The notes beneath the pieces were generated by a model. It was not told the origin of the DNA. It made no database searches and worked only from the letters and a program-made list of their open reading frames with translations. Shown here piece by piece: positions 1 through 9,885 of a stretch of DNA of 64,000 nt. The stretch spans positions 15,250,085 through 15,314,084 of the forward strand of contig NC_064043.1 in assembly GCF_932526225.1 (NCBI RefSeq). Direction: 5' to 3'. Source of the stretch: Nematostella vectensis. Taxonomy: Eukaryota > Cnidaria > Anthozoa > Actiniaria > Edwardsiidae. A program made the position numbers and the translations under genes. Every line of letters starts with the position of its first letter. Position 1 is the first letter of the stretch.

Positions 1-446
1 ACACAGATCATCTAACAACTTGTGCACCATTGCACATGCTTATAAATACATAGAATTGCAGCATTTAAGCGAAGGAGGATTAAAGCTGCATTGTCTCCAA
101 GTCTACTTCCAGTTGATTACATAACAATCTCCAAAGATTTTTTTTAGGAAAAAAACGAAAAATGCTTTAAAATTGTAAAATCAGTGTGTCTATTGGAAGT
201 TTCTTTGAGGATGTGACTGATAATTCAGAGCGGATGGCCTGTTTAACATCGCAGACTCTAATATATTCTTTTGTCCTCTGGAAATAAACTGGTGACAATG
301 CAGGTTTAACTATTATTTATTGTTTTGAGTTCATAAGCTTGGTAAAAACTGAACACGCTTTGAAAAAACAATCTAGATTTGGTTTTAGCCATATGTGTTG
401 GCACATAATCCATTTTTATTATACTGTTACTAATATCAATGTTTAC
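1..446 (-). other. Intron sequence of IK
   Basis: This stretch lies downstream of the last IK exon I can see (447-496). No frame continues the RED protein here, so I read it as intron. Nothing else is recognisable. Confidence 0.6.
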
Positions 447-3400
447 CTTGCCGTGTCTTGAATTCAGGCAGGTCTTCTTCACCTTCCTCTTCCACCCTTT
501 TCCAACAAAAATATCATAAGCTATGTTATCCTCCCCTAAAACCTTGATCAAATGAAGATGAGAATCAAAGAAAGCACCAACTCATGACCTTTAAACTGTG
601 CACTCTCACATTCTCATCAACTCTAAGACCTAGTTTAGATGCTGTTCTTTTTATGTTTGATATGCAAATAAATTTGGAATGGTACAGTACATGAAAAGAA
701 CAGTGTTTGTCGTTAGCCTAATTACTTGAACATGTTCAAATTTCACATGAAAGTTGTCACAGTTGGATCACATGGATGAGTTAGTGACAGTATTCCAGTC
801 AACAGTTCTCACAAAAAGTGAAATTTATCATGTAATTGCAGATTGGGTGATGAATCCTGAAGTCACTGTTATCAACTCTTAAAGACTGTTTGATCGCCAT
901 TAGTTAGAGATTGAAAGTGTGGAACTCAAAACTAATAAAACATTCAGCTGCGAGCCAAGGAAGTAAGACTCAATCCATGTGTTACCTGTCAGCTTTCTGC
1001 TTGTGAGGCTTGTGTTCCCCTTCTCCCTCATCCCCTTCTCCTGTTATTTCACTGCGGACCTGGGTACAAAAGCTAACATAAACAGTGTGTTCTTTGCATG
1101 TTTTGTTTTTGCAGTCTAATTTTCACTGAAATAGTCTTGTCAGCCACCATTTTGTCATCCTCACAAGCGCAGGCTGATTTGTCATCCTCGCAAGCGCAGG
1201 CTGATTTGTCATCCTTGCAAGTGCAGGCTGATTTGTCATCCTCGCAAGCGCAGGCTGATTTGTCATCCTCGCAAGCGCAGGCTGATTTGTCATCCTCGCA
1301 AGCGCAGGCTGATTTGTCATCTTTGCAAGTGCAGGCTGATTTGTCTTCCTCGCAAGCGCAAACTGATTTGTTACCCTCGCAAGCGCAGGCTGATTTGTCA
1401 TCCTCGCAAGCGCAGGCTGATTTTTCATCCTCGCAAGCGCAGGCTGATGATAATGATAATAACGATAATAACTTTATTCACTCTGTACTTTACACAGTTT
1501 GAGTTAATAATTAAAGGGAATAAGAATAGAACATTGAGTCTGGAATCCGGAATAACAAGTAGTTTTCAAGCCGGATTCCAGTTAAATATTTATTGTTGAT
1601 AGAACTGATTTGTCATCCTCGCAAGTGCAGGCTGATTTGGGGAAGCTATTGAAAGATTGTATAAAAAATTTGTCTTGTAATATTGAACAAAAACGCTAAC
1701 AAAGATGTGGCTGACTAAGCTCTTTAATTTTGTTTCTGTTACAGTCTCCATTCAGATCAGATCAGGTTCAGTTCAAGGAATATTTTTAGGGAGGGGGGTT
1801 CACAAGGAATTTGCAACATGGACAATATCTTCTTTTTTCATATCTTTTTTTCATATCTCCTTTATTCATAGCTTTCAGCTTTTTGCAATGTTGAATACTT
1901 TGAATTGCTTCTGCTGTTGGCTGTTCCTACCTTCTGTAGCAGGGCAAAATCCAAGCCCTTCACCAAGTGAGTATGTTCCATGTCTCCACCCAAGAACTTA
2001 CTCTCCTGAATAGCAAGACGACGGCGCTCAGCTGTGGTGTCACTATAATGACAAATTGAAGCAAGTCACACTTAGTCTGATGTTGCATTATCTAACACTG
2101 ACAGAATAGAAAGTAAAAAGAGAAAGATTTGTAGGGTGATAAATAATACACTTATCTTGTGAAATGTTATATTCAAAAAGTGTTATTATCTACCATTTTT
2201 GATATATTTTAATTAAGTATTTTTACAGAGCTCAAGAATAATAAAAATTGCACCAATCAAGCTTGAAAGGAGGAAAGGGCACTGCCGAGGTAAAATCTTT
2301 CACGAAGATCTGATATATATACAGTAAACCCTATAGTGACAGGTGATAACAGTTGATCAGATAATAGGAAAGCTTGTCGACTCACTTTGCCTCTTGTGTA
2401 GGCCCCACAGCTCTGTAGTTTGCTGTTGAGCTAAGAGTGTCCGTACTCTGATAGTCAGGATTGACACCTTCCCTGCGCTCTCTTGCCTGTTAGGAAACAC
2501 AAGTACTGTTTGTGAGCACTAGCTTATGAGCTAGATTACTAGTATCACACTCCTTCTCACTTGGCATTTGTTGTGTAACCCTATTTCTGTCCGTCCTTTA
2601 GTTTGTTGTGTAAATATAGACATTAGTGGGATAAAAGTCTCCAAATAAATAAACAAATATAAAGATAATAGACTTTAAAATTCTGCCAGCATTTCATTCA
2701 TTTCGATAACTGATCCCAGTATACATCTTTATTGAAACAAATATAAAGTGAATTCTTGTTGTACATAGGTAGACAAGGTTATAGTGAAAGTTGAATGAAA
2801 TAAAAGCATAGATGACGTTACTTTAGCCTCAAGATTTAAATTAAAAATTGAGCTTACATACAAACAGGCCTTCTAAGAATTTAAAACTTCTTTCAAGTCT
2901 CTTCCTTTTTGCTTTTTAGCTCTCAAAGAAACCAGTTGTGCATGGTGGTTTACATAGATGATTGTCAAAAAGACTGAAAAGTGTTGGCATGCTACAAGTA
3001 AATACAATACTCACAATTCAGGACATCAGACTCACCCTGTCTCTGTACTTAGAGGCCAGCTCTCTTTCTCTCTCTTCCTCCTGCTTGTGTAGCTTAGCAT
3101 AGTACCTGACAAACACACAAACTGCAATTAGTAACCTACAGTATAACTTGTGTATTTACAAAATACAATAATGACACAGAAAAATGATTAAGGATGCTTA
3201 ACAATTCTTGTGAAAATGAAAAAAGATTGAAAAGCCAAAAAAAAAATAGAGGGAGAGAAAGAAAAAGAATAAATAGCACTAAAATCAATGGGCCACGAAG
3301 GAAGCACATCAGTATCCAGTTGAAAGACACATTTGTATATTTATTCTTATTATCTGAGTTGACAAAGGAAAAACCTAGGTCAGTTTGTACAATGAAATAC

Positions 3401-4609
3401 ACCCAAAGACTTTGGCAATGACCATACGCCACCTTTTGCCTTTTGTTTCATTTCACAAAACCGCTTATACTTACTTTTTCTTCTTTCTGCGGGCAGTAGT
3501 CGGATCATCATCTTCGTTGTATTGACGTGGCTTTCTGGAGACAAATAGGGGAGGCAGGATGACAAATAGGGGAGGCAGGATGACAAATAGGGGAGGCAGG
3601 ATGACAAATAGGGAAGGCAGGATGACAAATAGGGGAGGCAGGATGACAAAGGGAGTACTCATGCTACACCATTCATATTCTATCAATTTGCTTAGTATTA
3701 TCTATTACAATTAAATTTTGTGAGAATTCCTGCTAAATTAAGGAAATTACACCACCGTTTTTTGATCCCCCGCAAAATGGCAAGTCACACAAAGCATCCA
3801 TTTCCATCGGCTAATTTAAGTAACCAATATATTTCCAATCAAATATTGTCAATAACATATCAGACTTCATTCATAGATTGTTATTTTGAAGTTTCCTTGT
3901 GAATAAACAGCTGTATTTTCCAATTATAAACAACAACAAAAGAGTGGTTGGTCAGTTTCTGGTAAAATAATGACCACCTTACCCAACTGTCTCCTTGACA
4001 CTTGGTGGCTTCACAGACGGCGGTGCAGCGGATGGCGCTGACCGCGGTGTCATCAACAGCTTTCTAAAGTCTGCATTGGTCAGGTTCGCTATGTGCCTGA
4101 GGGTTATGCAAAATAAATAATAGTCATTTCTGTTATCAGGCTAAAGGTAATGTATGGGAAGGATTTCTGCATGAAAACCTTGAAAAGGACTCACATGAAC
4201 CATGGAATAAATTTTCATCCGCCATTGATGTCAAAACTGCATATTAGTAAAGTCAGTAAGCTTAAGTTAAGTATTGGTAAGTTAATCTATATAAACAATT
4301 TTGGGGGACATTGGGATTGTATTTGAAATGATGTGTGTGTAGGTTTTTGTCGTCTATCATTTTCGTATCTACTGTCTAGTATCAATTAAAATTTAAACAG
4401 ACAGTAAAAACTTACGCGGCAGAAGACGATGCGCCATGATGTGCGTTTGACGCGGACGGCGGTGCCAAAGGGTTAGAAAAAACCTCAGCTCCTGAACAAT
4501 AATAACACAGTTAACACCTCAATACTTCTTCTATGCACCAAGATAGTAATATTGCTGGATAATTATAGGATATTTTAGCGAATTTTCGCGAGAGCGTACC
4601 TTCAGGCAT
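447..4609 (-). CDS. IK: RED/IK splicing factor, 5' part (nine exons; 3' end outside window)
   Basis: RED (protein IK) is a nuclear protein of the activated spliceosome, working with SMU1. Coding exons on the minus strand, 5' to 3': 4600-4609 (ATG at 4609-4607), 4416-4491, 3983-4096, 3475-3534, 3036-3105, 2386-2486, 1931-2042, 986-1059, 447-496. All have GT/AG borders and agreeing phases, giving 222 residues. Segments diagnostic of the family are NPLAPP near the start, LTNADFRKLLMTPR, RQYNEDDDP followed by a Lys/Arg stretch, YYAKLHKQEEERERELA, STANYRAVGPT, ESKFLGGDMEHTHLVKGLD and EFKTRQG. The remaining part of the RED_N domain, the RED-type charged repeats and the C-terminus would lie to the left of base 1. 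The acceptor of the last exon (at 497-498) is the least certain. Introns carry a 27-bp array (1147-1460) and a 21-bp array (3540-3650). It is divergently oriented to EFCAB11. Identification is from remembered family sequence. Confidence 0.93.
1147..1460. repeat. 27-bp minisatellite in an IK intron
   Basis: About eleven copies of a 27-bp unit with the core CCTCGCAAGCGCAGGCTGAT; a lone copy recurs at 1605-1640. The unit is a multiple of three, so open frames run across it on both strands. The IK splice pattern on the other strand places it in an intron, and I do not treat those frames as genes. No splice site of the neighbouring exons is inside the unit. Confidence 0.9.
3540..3650. repeat. IK: 21-bp minisatellite abutting an IK splice acceptor
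   Basis: About five copies of a 21-bp unit whose minus-strand form is pyrimidine-rich (CCTGCCTCCCCTATTTGTC). The array starts five bases upstream of the AG acceptor of the IK exon 3475-3534, so the polypyrimidine tract itself has been multiplied; the AG is not in the unit. Confidence 0.85.
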
Positions 4610-5110
4610 TTTGTTGTTTGGTTCTATTCACCCAGCATGCAAAGCGCTTAAAAGCCACAGGCAACCCGATGTGCAAGTGGAAGATTTCATCACTGGTTTT
4701 CCATACTGTTCGATTAGTGTATGCATATAATTTTTATGCTATCGGAATTATTATTTTGCCTTGGTTTTAAACCGGTTGTATCACTTCATAAATTTACTGT
4801 AAAACTGGTCCGCAAAGAATCTGACGGAAATTTTGGATCCCTGTGGAAACACAGGAAGACCATACACACATTGCAAGATGGCGGACGCTTTCGGACGCTT
4901 TGTTTGGAACGTGTGTTTTCCTTGAGTGTGTGACTGGCCGTAAGTCTAACCCTATAAACAAACCGGTAGAAGCGGTAATTTAAAGAACTCCTGAACTTGA
5001 TCCAACGTTCTGTCGCGTCTATTCACCAAATATATCTAGTCTCTAACTCCATTTACCGCTACAAATTCAAGGCTGTGAATGGGCAAGTGAGGAAATTCAA
5101 TGCTGTTGAC
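4610..5110. promoter_or_regulatory. Divergent promoter region of IK and EFCAB11
   Basis: The IK start codon (minus strand, 4609) and the EFCAB11 start codon (plus strand, 5111) are only 501 bases apart, head to head. A short upstream ATG on the plus strand at 4878 reads MADAFGRFVWN and then stops at 4923-4925. It also ends at a possible donor (AAC followed by GTGTGT at 4911) that could splice to an acceptor at 5070-5071, in frame with the EFCAB11 ATG. That gives an alternative start with 24 extra residues. No TATA box is evident. A shared promoter is inferred from the geometry alone. Confidence 0.5.
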
Positions 5111-5578
5111 ATGCAAAGAAGAATTAGCCAGGAACAAAAAACAAACATATTGCAAGCTTTCCAATTAGCTGATAAAACCAGCAAAGGTTATCTAGACAAG
5201 CATGATCTCAAAGTAGCATTTGTCTACTTGTTTGGGTACAAACCTTCAAGCTATGAAGTCCAGGAACTTATGAACAAATCAAATGATGATACAAGTTCTG
5301 GGATGACCATAGACACTTTTCTGAGAATTGCTTCTACTAAGACACTTGCACAAGATCCAGATGATCATATCAGGCAGGTTTTCCAAGCTTTTGATATGGA
5401 ATGTAGGGGTTTCATCACCCTGGATAATGCCAAGAGAGTCTTTTCACAAGTAGCACCTTTTGTTAGTGCCAAAAATGTGGAGAATGTTTTCAGAGAGATT
5501 GATGGTGATGGTGATGGTAGAGTTAGCTACAAAGACTTTGAGTTTATGATGAAGTATGCAGTGAGTGATGACTTGTAA
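5111..5578 (+). CDS. EFCAB11: EF-hand calcium-binding domain-containing protein 11
   Basis: A single open exon of 155 residues that aligns over its length with vertebrate EFCAB11 (about 163 residues), a small EF-hand protein of unknown cellular role. Family signatures are LFGYKPSSYEV at about residues 40-50, FITLDNAKRVFSQVAP at about 101-116, and a canonical calcium loop at about 131-142, DGDGDGRVSYKD, with acidic residues at positions 1, 3, 5 and 12. The earlier EF-hands lack the full ligand set, as elsewhere in this family. I chose the ATG at 5111 because the frame upstream has no other ATG back to a non-ATG codon at 4997. A spliced start from 4878 is possible. The stop is TAA at 5576-5578. 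Confidence 0.9.
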   Translation: MQRRISQEQKTNILQAFQLADKTSKGYLDKHDLKVAFVYLFGYKPSSYEVQELMNKSNDDTSSGMTIDTFLRIASTKTLAQDPDDHIRQVFQAFDMECRGFITLDNAKRVFSQVAPFVSAKNVENVFREIDGDGDGRVSYKDFEFMMKYAVSDDL

Positions 5579-5974
5579 AGAAATATGCAAATCTCCACCC
5601 GTACGTTCTGGGGAATAGGAAGGGGTGGTTATTAGAAGGGGGTGCATATTACAATTTAATACTTTATATAGCAATAATGATGTGAACAATTCATAAACTT
5701 CTATAGTATATTTTTAATATCAAAATGTGTATGTATGCATCCTTATACCAGCTTAATATATGAGCATGTGTGCAACTGTTTCTGGAGCTAAATAATTTGA
5801 GTACCGGTATGTGTATGTCCTGAATATGTGAGTATGTGTACATACTTATGCACAGGTAAATGTGTGAGTGAATGTACATCCTTGTATGCAGCTACGAATA
5901 GAATAAAAAAGCCCAAACTGTCGCGATCTCGTACCAGAACAATGAATACAATACACCAAAAACTGGAAATCGAC

Positions 5975-6016
5975 TCTGCCAAATTTTCGTCTTTAATAAG
6001 ACTTCTTCAGGGCAGA
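5975..6016 (-). ncRNA. Hammerhead-ribozyme-like motif in Penelope-like left arm
   Basis: Mirror copy of the motif at 6469-6510, on the minus strand because the arms are inverted: GGCAGA/TCTGCC stem I, CTGAAGA core and GAAA core are all retained. Confidence 0.5.
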
Positions 6017-6468
6017 CTGAAGAAGGTGAATCGTTACAAGCTTATTTACATCAGAATAGTGGCGCGAGACGCAAAAACATTACAACTGACAAAAACGCTT
6101 ATTTAAATAAGCACCCTAGTTTACCGGTTAGTGAAAGAGTTAAGGATGACCTTATCTATCAACATTTTCATTGCGACAATCATTTAGGTCTTAATAATGT
6201 TATGGTACAACTTATAGATAAGTGTAACTCTGAGGCTCAGCTTAGGGAAAGGGAAGGCCAGTGGGCTTATCGGCTTAAGTCTATCTACCCGCGGGGTCTT
6301 AATAGTGATGACTTTTTTGTAGTAGGAACCCACGTAGAGATGTGTAAATTCTTTTTATCCATAGCGCGAGCTATTCTAGAAAATGCGCGTTTTTGTCAGT
6401 AGTAATGTTTTTGCGTCTCGCGCCACTATTCTGATGTAAAAAAGCTTGTAACGATTCACCTTCTTCAG

Positions 6469-6510
6469 TCTGCCCTGAAGAAGTCTTATTAAAGACGAAA
6501 ATTTGGCAGA
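6469..6510 (+). ncRNA. Hammerhead-ribozyme-like motif in Penelope-like right arm
   Basis: In order: TCTGCC (6469-6474), core CTGAAGA (6475-6481), one extra A, stem GTCTT/AAGAC closed by ATTA (6483-6496), core GAAA (6497-6500), ATTT, then GGCAGA (6505-6510), which pairs fully with TCTGCC. This is the hammerhead order (stem I, CUGANGA, stem II, GAAA, very short stem III, cleavage base, stem I). Hammerhead motifs with tiny stem III are known in Penelope-like elements. The extra A before stem II departs from the consensus, so activity is unproven. Confidence 0.55.
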
Positions 6511-7059
6511 GTCGATTTCCAGTTTTTGGTGTCTTGTATGCAGCTAAATGCGCATGGATGTCTTTGTGCACCGCAAAATGTATGAGTGTGGGTACGTCCT
6601 CTTGGGAAGCTAAATGTGTGTGTACGTCCTTGTGGGAAGCTAAATGCGTGAGTGAGTGTACGTTCTTGTGGGAAGCTAAATGTGTGAGTATGTGTATATG
6701 TCCTTGTGCGCAGCTAAATGTGTGAGTATGTGTGCATCCTTGTGCACAGCTAAATGTGTTCGCCTTGTGCACAGCTTAATGTGTAAGCGTAGGTACGTCT
6801 TTTTGCGCAATTAAATGTGTATGGTAAATGTAATGAGTATGTGTACGTCTTTGTACGTACGTCTTTACACAGGTAAATGGGTATGTGTACGTCTTTGTAC
6901 GGTGTACAGCCAAATGAGTATGTTAACGTCTTTGTGCGCATGTGTGAGTGTGTACGTTTGTGAAGCCTTCTCAGCAGGCGCTAGTTGCGTGAAAGACGGA
7001 AAGTCAAGCTGGAAAGTCCGAGCTTATTTAACCGAGCGCTTTTCTGAGGCGCGCGCTGT

Positions 7060-8070
7060 TCAAATTTTCCCGGGGGCTTCTTTGCGGCGCCTTTCGAGTT
7101 TCCCGGGGGTTTCTTTGGGGCGCTTTTCGAGTTTCCCGGGGGCTTTTCTGCGGCGCTTTTCGAGTTTCCCGGGGGCTTCTTTGTGGCGCTTTTCGAGTTT
7201 CCCGGGGGCTTTTCTGCGGCGCTTTTCGAGTTTCCCGGGGGCTTTTCTGAGGCACGCGCTGTTCGAGTTTCCCGGGGGCTTTTCTGACGCGCTTCTCGAG
7301 TTTCCCGGGAGATTTTCTGCGGCGCTTTTCGAGTTTCTCGGGGGATTTTCTGCGGCGCCTTTCGAGTTTCCCGAGGGCTTCTTTGTGGCGCTTTTCGAGT
7401 TTCCCGGGGGCTTTTCTGCGGCGCTTTTCGAGTTTCCCGGGGCTTTTCTGAGGCACGTGCTGTTCGAGTTTCCCGGCGGCTTTTCTGCGGCGCTTCTCGA
7501 GTTTCCCGGGAGATTTTCTGCGGCGCTTTTCGAGTTTCCCGGGGGATTTTCTGCGGCGCCTTTCGAGTTTCCCGAGGGCTTCTTTGCGGCGCTTTTCGAG
7601 TTTCCCGGGGGCTTCATTTTGGCGCTTTTCGAGTTTCCCGGGGGCTTCATTTTGGCGCTTTTCGAGTTTCCCGGGGGCTTCATTTTGGCGCTTTTCGAGT
7701 TTCCCGGGGGCTTCATTTTGGCGCTTTTCGAGTTTCCCGGGGGCTTCTTTGCGGCGCTTTTCGAGTTTCCCGGGGGGCTTCTTTGCGGCGCTTTTCGAGT
7801 TTCCCGAGGGCTTCTTTGCGGCGCTTTTCGAGTTTCCCGGGGGCGTCTTTGCGGCGCTTTTCGAGTTTCCCGGGGGCTTCATTTTGGCGCTTTTCTAGTT
7901 TCCCGGGGGCTTCTTTGCGGCGCTTTTCGAGTTTCCCGGGGGCTTCTTTGCGGCGCTTTTCGAGTTTCCCGGGGGCTTCTTTGCGGCGCTTTTCGAGTTG
8001 CCCGGGGGCTTTTCTGCGGCGCTTTTCGAGTTTCCCGGGGGCTTCTTTGCGGCGCTCTTCGAGAGCCTTT
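7060..8070. repeat. GC-rich 33-bp minisatellite
   Basis: About thirty copies of a 33-bp unit (core TTTTCGAGTTTCCCGGGGGC) with a CCCGGG site and several CpGs in nearly every copy. The unit length is a multiple of three and has no stop in several frames, giving open frames of hundreds of codons on both strands. They have no splice or start context and no family resemblance, so I do not call them genes. Subtypes of the unit (ending TTCTTTGCG, TTCATTTTG or TTTTCTGCG) are grouped in runs, as expected from local re-duplication. Confidence 0.95.
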
Positions 8071-8861
8071 CCCACAGGCTCGTGTCTGTGCGCGAACATG
8101 TGCGCACATAAACGCACAATGGTGTGATGTCTGTTAAGCGTAGACAGACGCGCAAGAGTGTATTCGTCCTTGTATGCAACTAAATATGAGTGTCTAGTAT
8201 GCGCCCTTAACGAAAGAACCACGAAATGATCTTGCGTTTGTGTGGTCTTAGCGCCAGACGATAGTTCTATTAAAATATTTACCTGTAATTGTTCGCTTCT
8301 TTAACATAATGTTTTAATACCAGTTTCGACAGCCTTATTCAGGTAGCACTCAAGGGTCGCACGCGCTCTGTCGACGCCAGATTTTATCAAAATTAAATTA
8401 AGTAGAAGGGTATCTGATTGCGCTAAAGAAAGCGTCGCACTGCAAATGCCCTGGCGTGTAGACACGATATGATACCAGACGTTGGACACTGTAGCAAGTA
8501 GGTAGCTGTTAGCTCTCGACTATTTGATCATCGCTCTAAAAATAACTGGTACTTACACGATAACAATCAGTAAGCTAGACGAGCTAGAAACATATACGCT
8601 ATCTTTTCGCGCTCGACGCATTTTACACAAGTATTTAAGGCCTTGGAGTTTAAACAGACCTTAGCAGCCTTACTTGGACTGCGAGCTGTTCAACATTCCG
8701 AGTATTCGCTGTCAGTTAAACCTTGTTGTTTTACAATCGTCTTCTTGTCTGTTTTATAGTTTTCGTTTTGCTAGGAGTGCAGGGAGAAAATAAATAAGGA
8801 GAAACCCCATAGATTCCTTGTCGCGCTCAAGCCACCACAGTCTGACAGTCTTCGCACTTAG
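8071..8861. other. No gene seen between two arrays
   Basis: I found no supported coding exon, RNA gene or transposon here apart from the tail of the outer array near 8155-8205. Confidence 0.5.
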
Positions 8862-9013
8862 GGGCCGACCATTTGACTTTTGAGGAGGGATTTTTTTTTG
8901 GTGCGCAGGATATTTTATTTAAACTCATTTGACGTAAAATATTTTTCTTACCGTGCAGGATATTTTTTTTCAAAATCCCCCCCCCCCCCCCTCAAAAGTC
9001 AAATGGTCGGCCC
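8862..9013. mobile_element. MITE-like element, 24-bp terminal inverted repeats
   Basis: The terminal inverted repeat GGGCCGACCATTTGACTTTT (continuing GAGG) at the left end is matched in reverse at 8990-9013. The inside is AT-rich with a long C run. It sits in the edge of the 23-bp array: one array unit lies to its left and all others to its right, which dates the insertion after the array began. No clear target duplication. Confidence 0.75.
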
Positions 9014-9017
9014 TTCA

Positions 9018-9885
9018 AAGCATGACAGTCTTCGCACTTATAGCATGACAGTCTTCGCACTTATAGCATGACAGTCTTCGGACTTATAGCATGACAGTCT
9101 TTACACTTATAGCATGGCAGTCTTCGCACTTATAGCATGACAGTCTTCGCACTTATAGCATGACAGTCTTCGGACTTATAGCATGACAGTCTTCACACTT
9201 ATAGCATGACAGTCTTTACACTTATAGCATGACAGTCTTCGCACTTATAGCATGACAGTCTTCGCACTTATAGCATGACAGTCTTCGCACTTATAGCATG
9301 ACAGTCTTCGCACTTATAGCATGACAGTCTTCGCACTTATAGCATGACAGTCTTCGCACTTATAGCATGACAGTCTTCGCACTTATAGCATGACAGTCTT
9401 CGCACTTATAGCATGACAGTCTTCGCACTTATAGCATGACAGTCTTCGCACTTATAGCATGACAGTCTTCGCACTTATAACATGACAGTCTTCGCACTTA
9501 TAGCATGACAGTCTTCGCACTTATGGCATGACATTCTTCGCACTTATGGCATGACAGTCTTCACACTTATAGCATGACAGTCTTCACACTTATAGCATGA
9601 CAGTCTTCGCACTTATAGCATGACAGTCTTCGCACTTATAGCATGACAGTCTTCGCACTTATAGCATTACAGTCTTCACACTTATAGCATGACAGTCTTC
9701 GTACTTATAGCATGACAGTCTTCACACTTATAGCATGACAGTCTTCGCACTTATAGCATGACAGTCTTCGCACTTATGGCATGACATTCTTCGCACTTAT
9801 AGCATGACAGTCTTCGCACTTATAGCATGACAGTCTTCGCACTTATAGCATGACAGTCTTCGCACTTATAGCATGACAGTCTGAT
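9018..9885. repeat. 23-bp minisatellite
   Basis: About 37 copies of a 23-bp unit, GCATGACAGTCTTCGCACTT plus ATA, with few point variants (TTCACACTT, TTCGGACTT). The variants recur in blocks, showing recent expansion. Not coding. Confidence 0.97.

Larger units (their letters stand above)
5953..6532 (+). mobile_element. Penelope-like retroelement fragment with 146-bp inverted repeats
   Basis: The two ends, 5953-6098 and 6387-6532, are near-perfect inverted copies of 146 bp. Between them an open frame (about 6089-6400) encodes the C-terminal end of a Penelope-like element polyprotein. Its markers are YQHFHCDNHLGLNNV, then LREREGQWAYRLKSIYP and RGLN, matching the end of the GIY-YIG endonuclease domain in this family. 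The reverse transcriptase is missing, so the copy is truncated and cannot move by itself. Inverted terminal copies are known for Penelope-like elements. Each arm carries a hammerhead-like motif. Confidence 0.8.
5820..8215. repeat. Degenerate 30-36-bp array, interrupted by two later insertions
   Basis: A loose tandem array whose units contain GTACGTCCTTGTG and AGCTAAATGTGTGAG. It is best preserved at 6535-6950, with pieces at 5820-5895 and 8155-8205. The Penelope-like fragment 5953-6532 and the 33-bp array 7060-8070 sit inside it, so the outer array appears to be the older structure. No gene is seen in it. Confidence 0.75.

Noticed and set aside
1098-1502. 134-codon plus-strand frame with SSSQAQADL repeats
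   Set aside because: It lies in an intron of IK, whose exons are clear on the other strand, and is only the 27-bp minisatellite read through.
4997-5110. N-terminal extension of EFCAB11 from 4997
   Set aside because: That frame opens with TTG, not ATG; the first in-frame ATG is at 5111.
6815-8137. Open frames of up to 440 codons on both strands across the 33-bp array
   Set aside because: They arise because a stop-free 33-bp unit is repeated; there is no family match, start context or splicing support.
9018-9885. CRISPR-like regular repeat
   Set aside because: Units abut without unique spacers and the genome is animal; it is a simple minisatellite.
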